Shown: in pieces, positions 7,642 through 8,204 of the stretch | Layout: each line of letters opens with the position of its first letter | Position numbering within the stretch: position 1 is the stretch's first letter | Source: an uncultured Clostridia bacterium | GTDB lineage: Bacteria; Bacillota; Clostridia; Christensenellales; Borkfalkiaceae | Direction of reading: 5' to 3' | Assembly (NCBI GenBank): GCA_900557285.1 | Contig: USSJ01000043.1 | Location: forward strand, 1-8,204 | Length of the DNA stretch: 8,204 bases | Position numbers and translations under genes: made by a program | Notes under the pieces: generated by a model | Seen by the model: only the letters and a program-made list of their open reading frames with translations | What the model was told of the DNA's origin: nothing | The model's database searches: none

Positions 7642-8204
7642 TCATTTTATGATTTCGGCGAGCAAGCCGTCCGCGAAACTTTCGCGGGCCAGCACGCGCG
7701 TTTTTTTGCTGATATTCCCTTTTACATACAGTCGGATATAATTTTCCGAATATCCCACCGTATAGCCGTCCTTGACCTCTTCCGGCACTAGTTCCAGAGT
7801 TTTTCCGACAAATTTTTGCTCATACGTCTGCCGCAATTCGTGCGAAAGTGCCAATAATTCGTGCAGGCGGCGTTTTCGGATCTCTGCGGGAAGTTCGGGA
7901 AATTTCGCCGCGACCGTACCCGTACGGCGGCTGTAAGAAAAGCAATGGATCTGCGAAAACCCGACGCGGCGGGCAAGCGCGAGCGTCTCCGAAAAATTTT
8001 CTTCCGTTTCCGTCGGGAAACCGCTGATGATGTCCGTCGTGATCGCGGCGTCCGGGAAATACGATCGGATCAGCTCCACCCTGCGGCAATATTCTTCGCC
8101 CGTGTAATGGCGGTTCATCTTTTTCAGGACAGCGTCCGAGCCGCTCTGCAGGGACAGATGAAAGTGGGGTGCGAAATCGTTGAGGGACTGACAGGCGAGA
8201 AGAA
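7642..8204 (-). CDS. mtaB: MtaB, tRNA t6A37 methylthiotransferase, C-terminal part (cut by the window edge)
   Basis: The visible 187 codons start inside the radical SAM domain: [11 protein letters not shown], then [25 protein letters not shown] and [12 protein letters not shown]. These are the family's conserved blocks after the iron-sulfur CxxxCxxC site, which lies outside the window. A C-terminal TRAM-like region follows (about the last 60 residues, including [13 protein letters not shown]). MtaB adds a methylthio group to t6A at position 37 of tRNAs reading ANN codons, supporting accurate decoding. The choice of MtaB over MiaB or RimO rests on the LSLQSGSD and SYSRRTGT wording and on the hit and rpsU neighbours. 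The reading frame is open to the window edge; the internal ATG at 8116-8118 is not the start. Confidence 0.92.
   Translation of the reverse strand, partial: LLACQSLNDFAPHFHLSLQSGSDAVLKKMNRHYTGEEYCRRVELIRSYFPDAAITTDIISGFPTETEENFSETLALARRVGFSQIHCFSYSRRTGTVAAKFPELPAEIRKRRLHELLALSHELRQTYEQKFVGKTLELVPEEVKDGYTVGYSENYIRLYVKGNISKKTRVLARESFADGLLAEIIK

Overview
All eight genes in this window lie on the minus strand, so in transcription order they run from high to low coordinates: mtaB (cut by the right edge), a HIT-family hydrolase, a lipoprotein of unknown role, rpsU, a small charged protein of unknown function, pcrA, ligA and yicC (cut by the left edge). The bases are fairly GC-rich, the ribosome binding sites are strong AGGAGG-type sites, and the promoters are sigma-A-like with extended -10 elements. 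The neighbour set (mtaB, hit, rpsU; pcrA, ligA) is that of the Firmicutes, most likely class Clostridia. A placement near Christensenellales is only a guess from the general look of the proteins.

Region by region: 7642-8204 holds the C-terminal part of MtaB, the tRNA methylthiotransferase. 7254-7595 is a HIT protein. 6154-7215 encodes a 353-residue lipoprotein with an InlB B-repeat-like domain, inserted between hit and rpsU, which are usually neighbours. A near-consensus promoter at 6087-6115 drives rpsU (5863-6042), which ends at a perfect 13-bp hairpin. Beyond the hairpin lies a 133-residue charged protein (5388-5789) with no promoter of its own that I can see. A cluster of overlapping hairpins (5304-5346) closes that unit.

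A new promoter (5261-5289) starts the DNA repair and replication pair pcrA (2870-5191) and ligA (865-2808), which lie 61 bases apart and look like one operon. A third promoter (802-830), embedded in an inverted repeat, reads yicC (1-668, partial). There is no gene-free stretch longer than 300 bases; the two largest gaps (669-864 and 5192-5387) hold promoters and hairpins.

Most of the window is ordinary housekeeping DNA, and I do not see a complete new system. The points most worth a second look are: (1) yicC, whose reading frame stops resembling the YicC family about 80 bases from the left edge, where the DNA also turns AT-rich, as expected of an insertion or assembly junction; (2) the lipoprotein and the unknown 133-residue protein flanking rpsU; and (3) the hairpins that sit on promoter or terminator positions.
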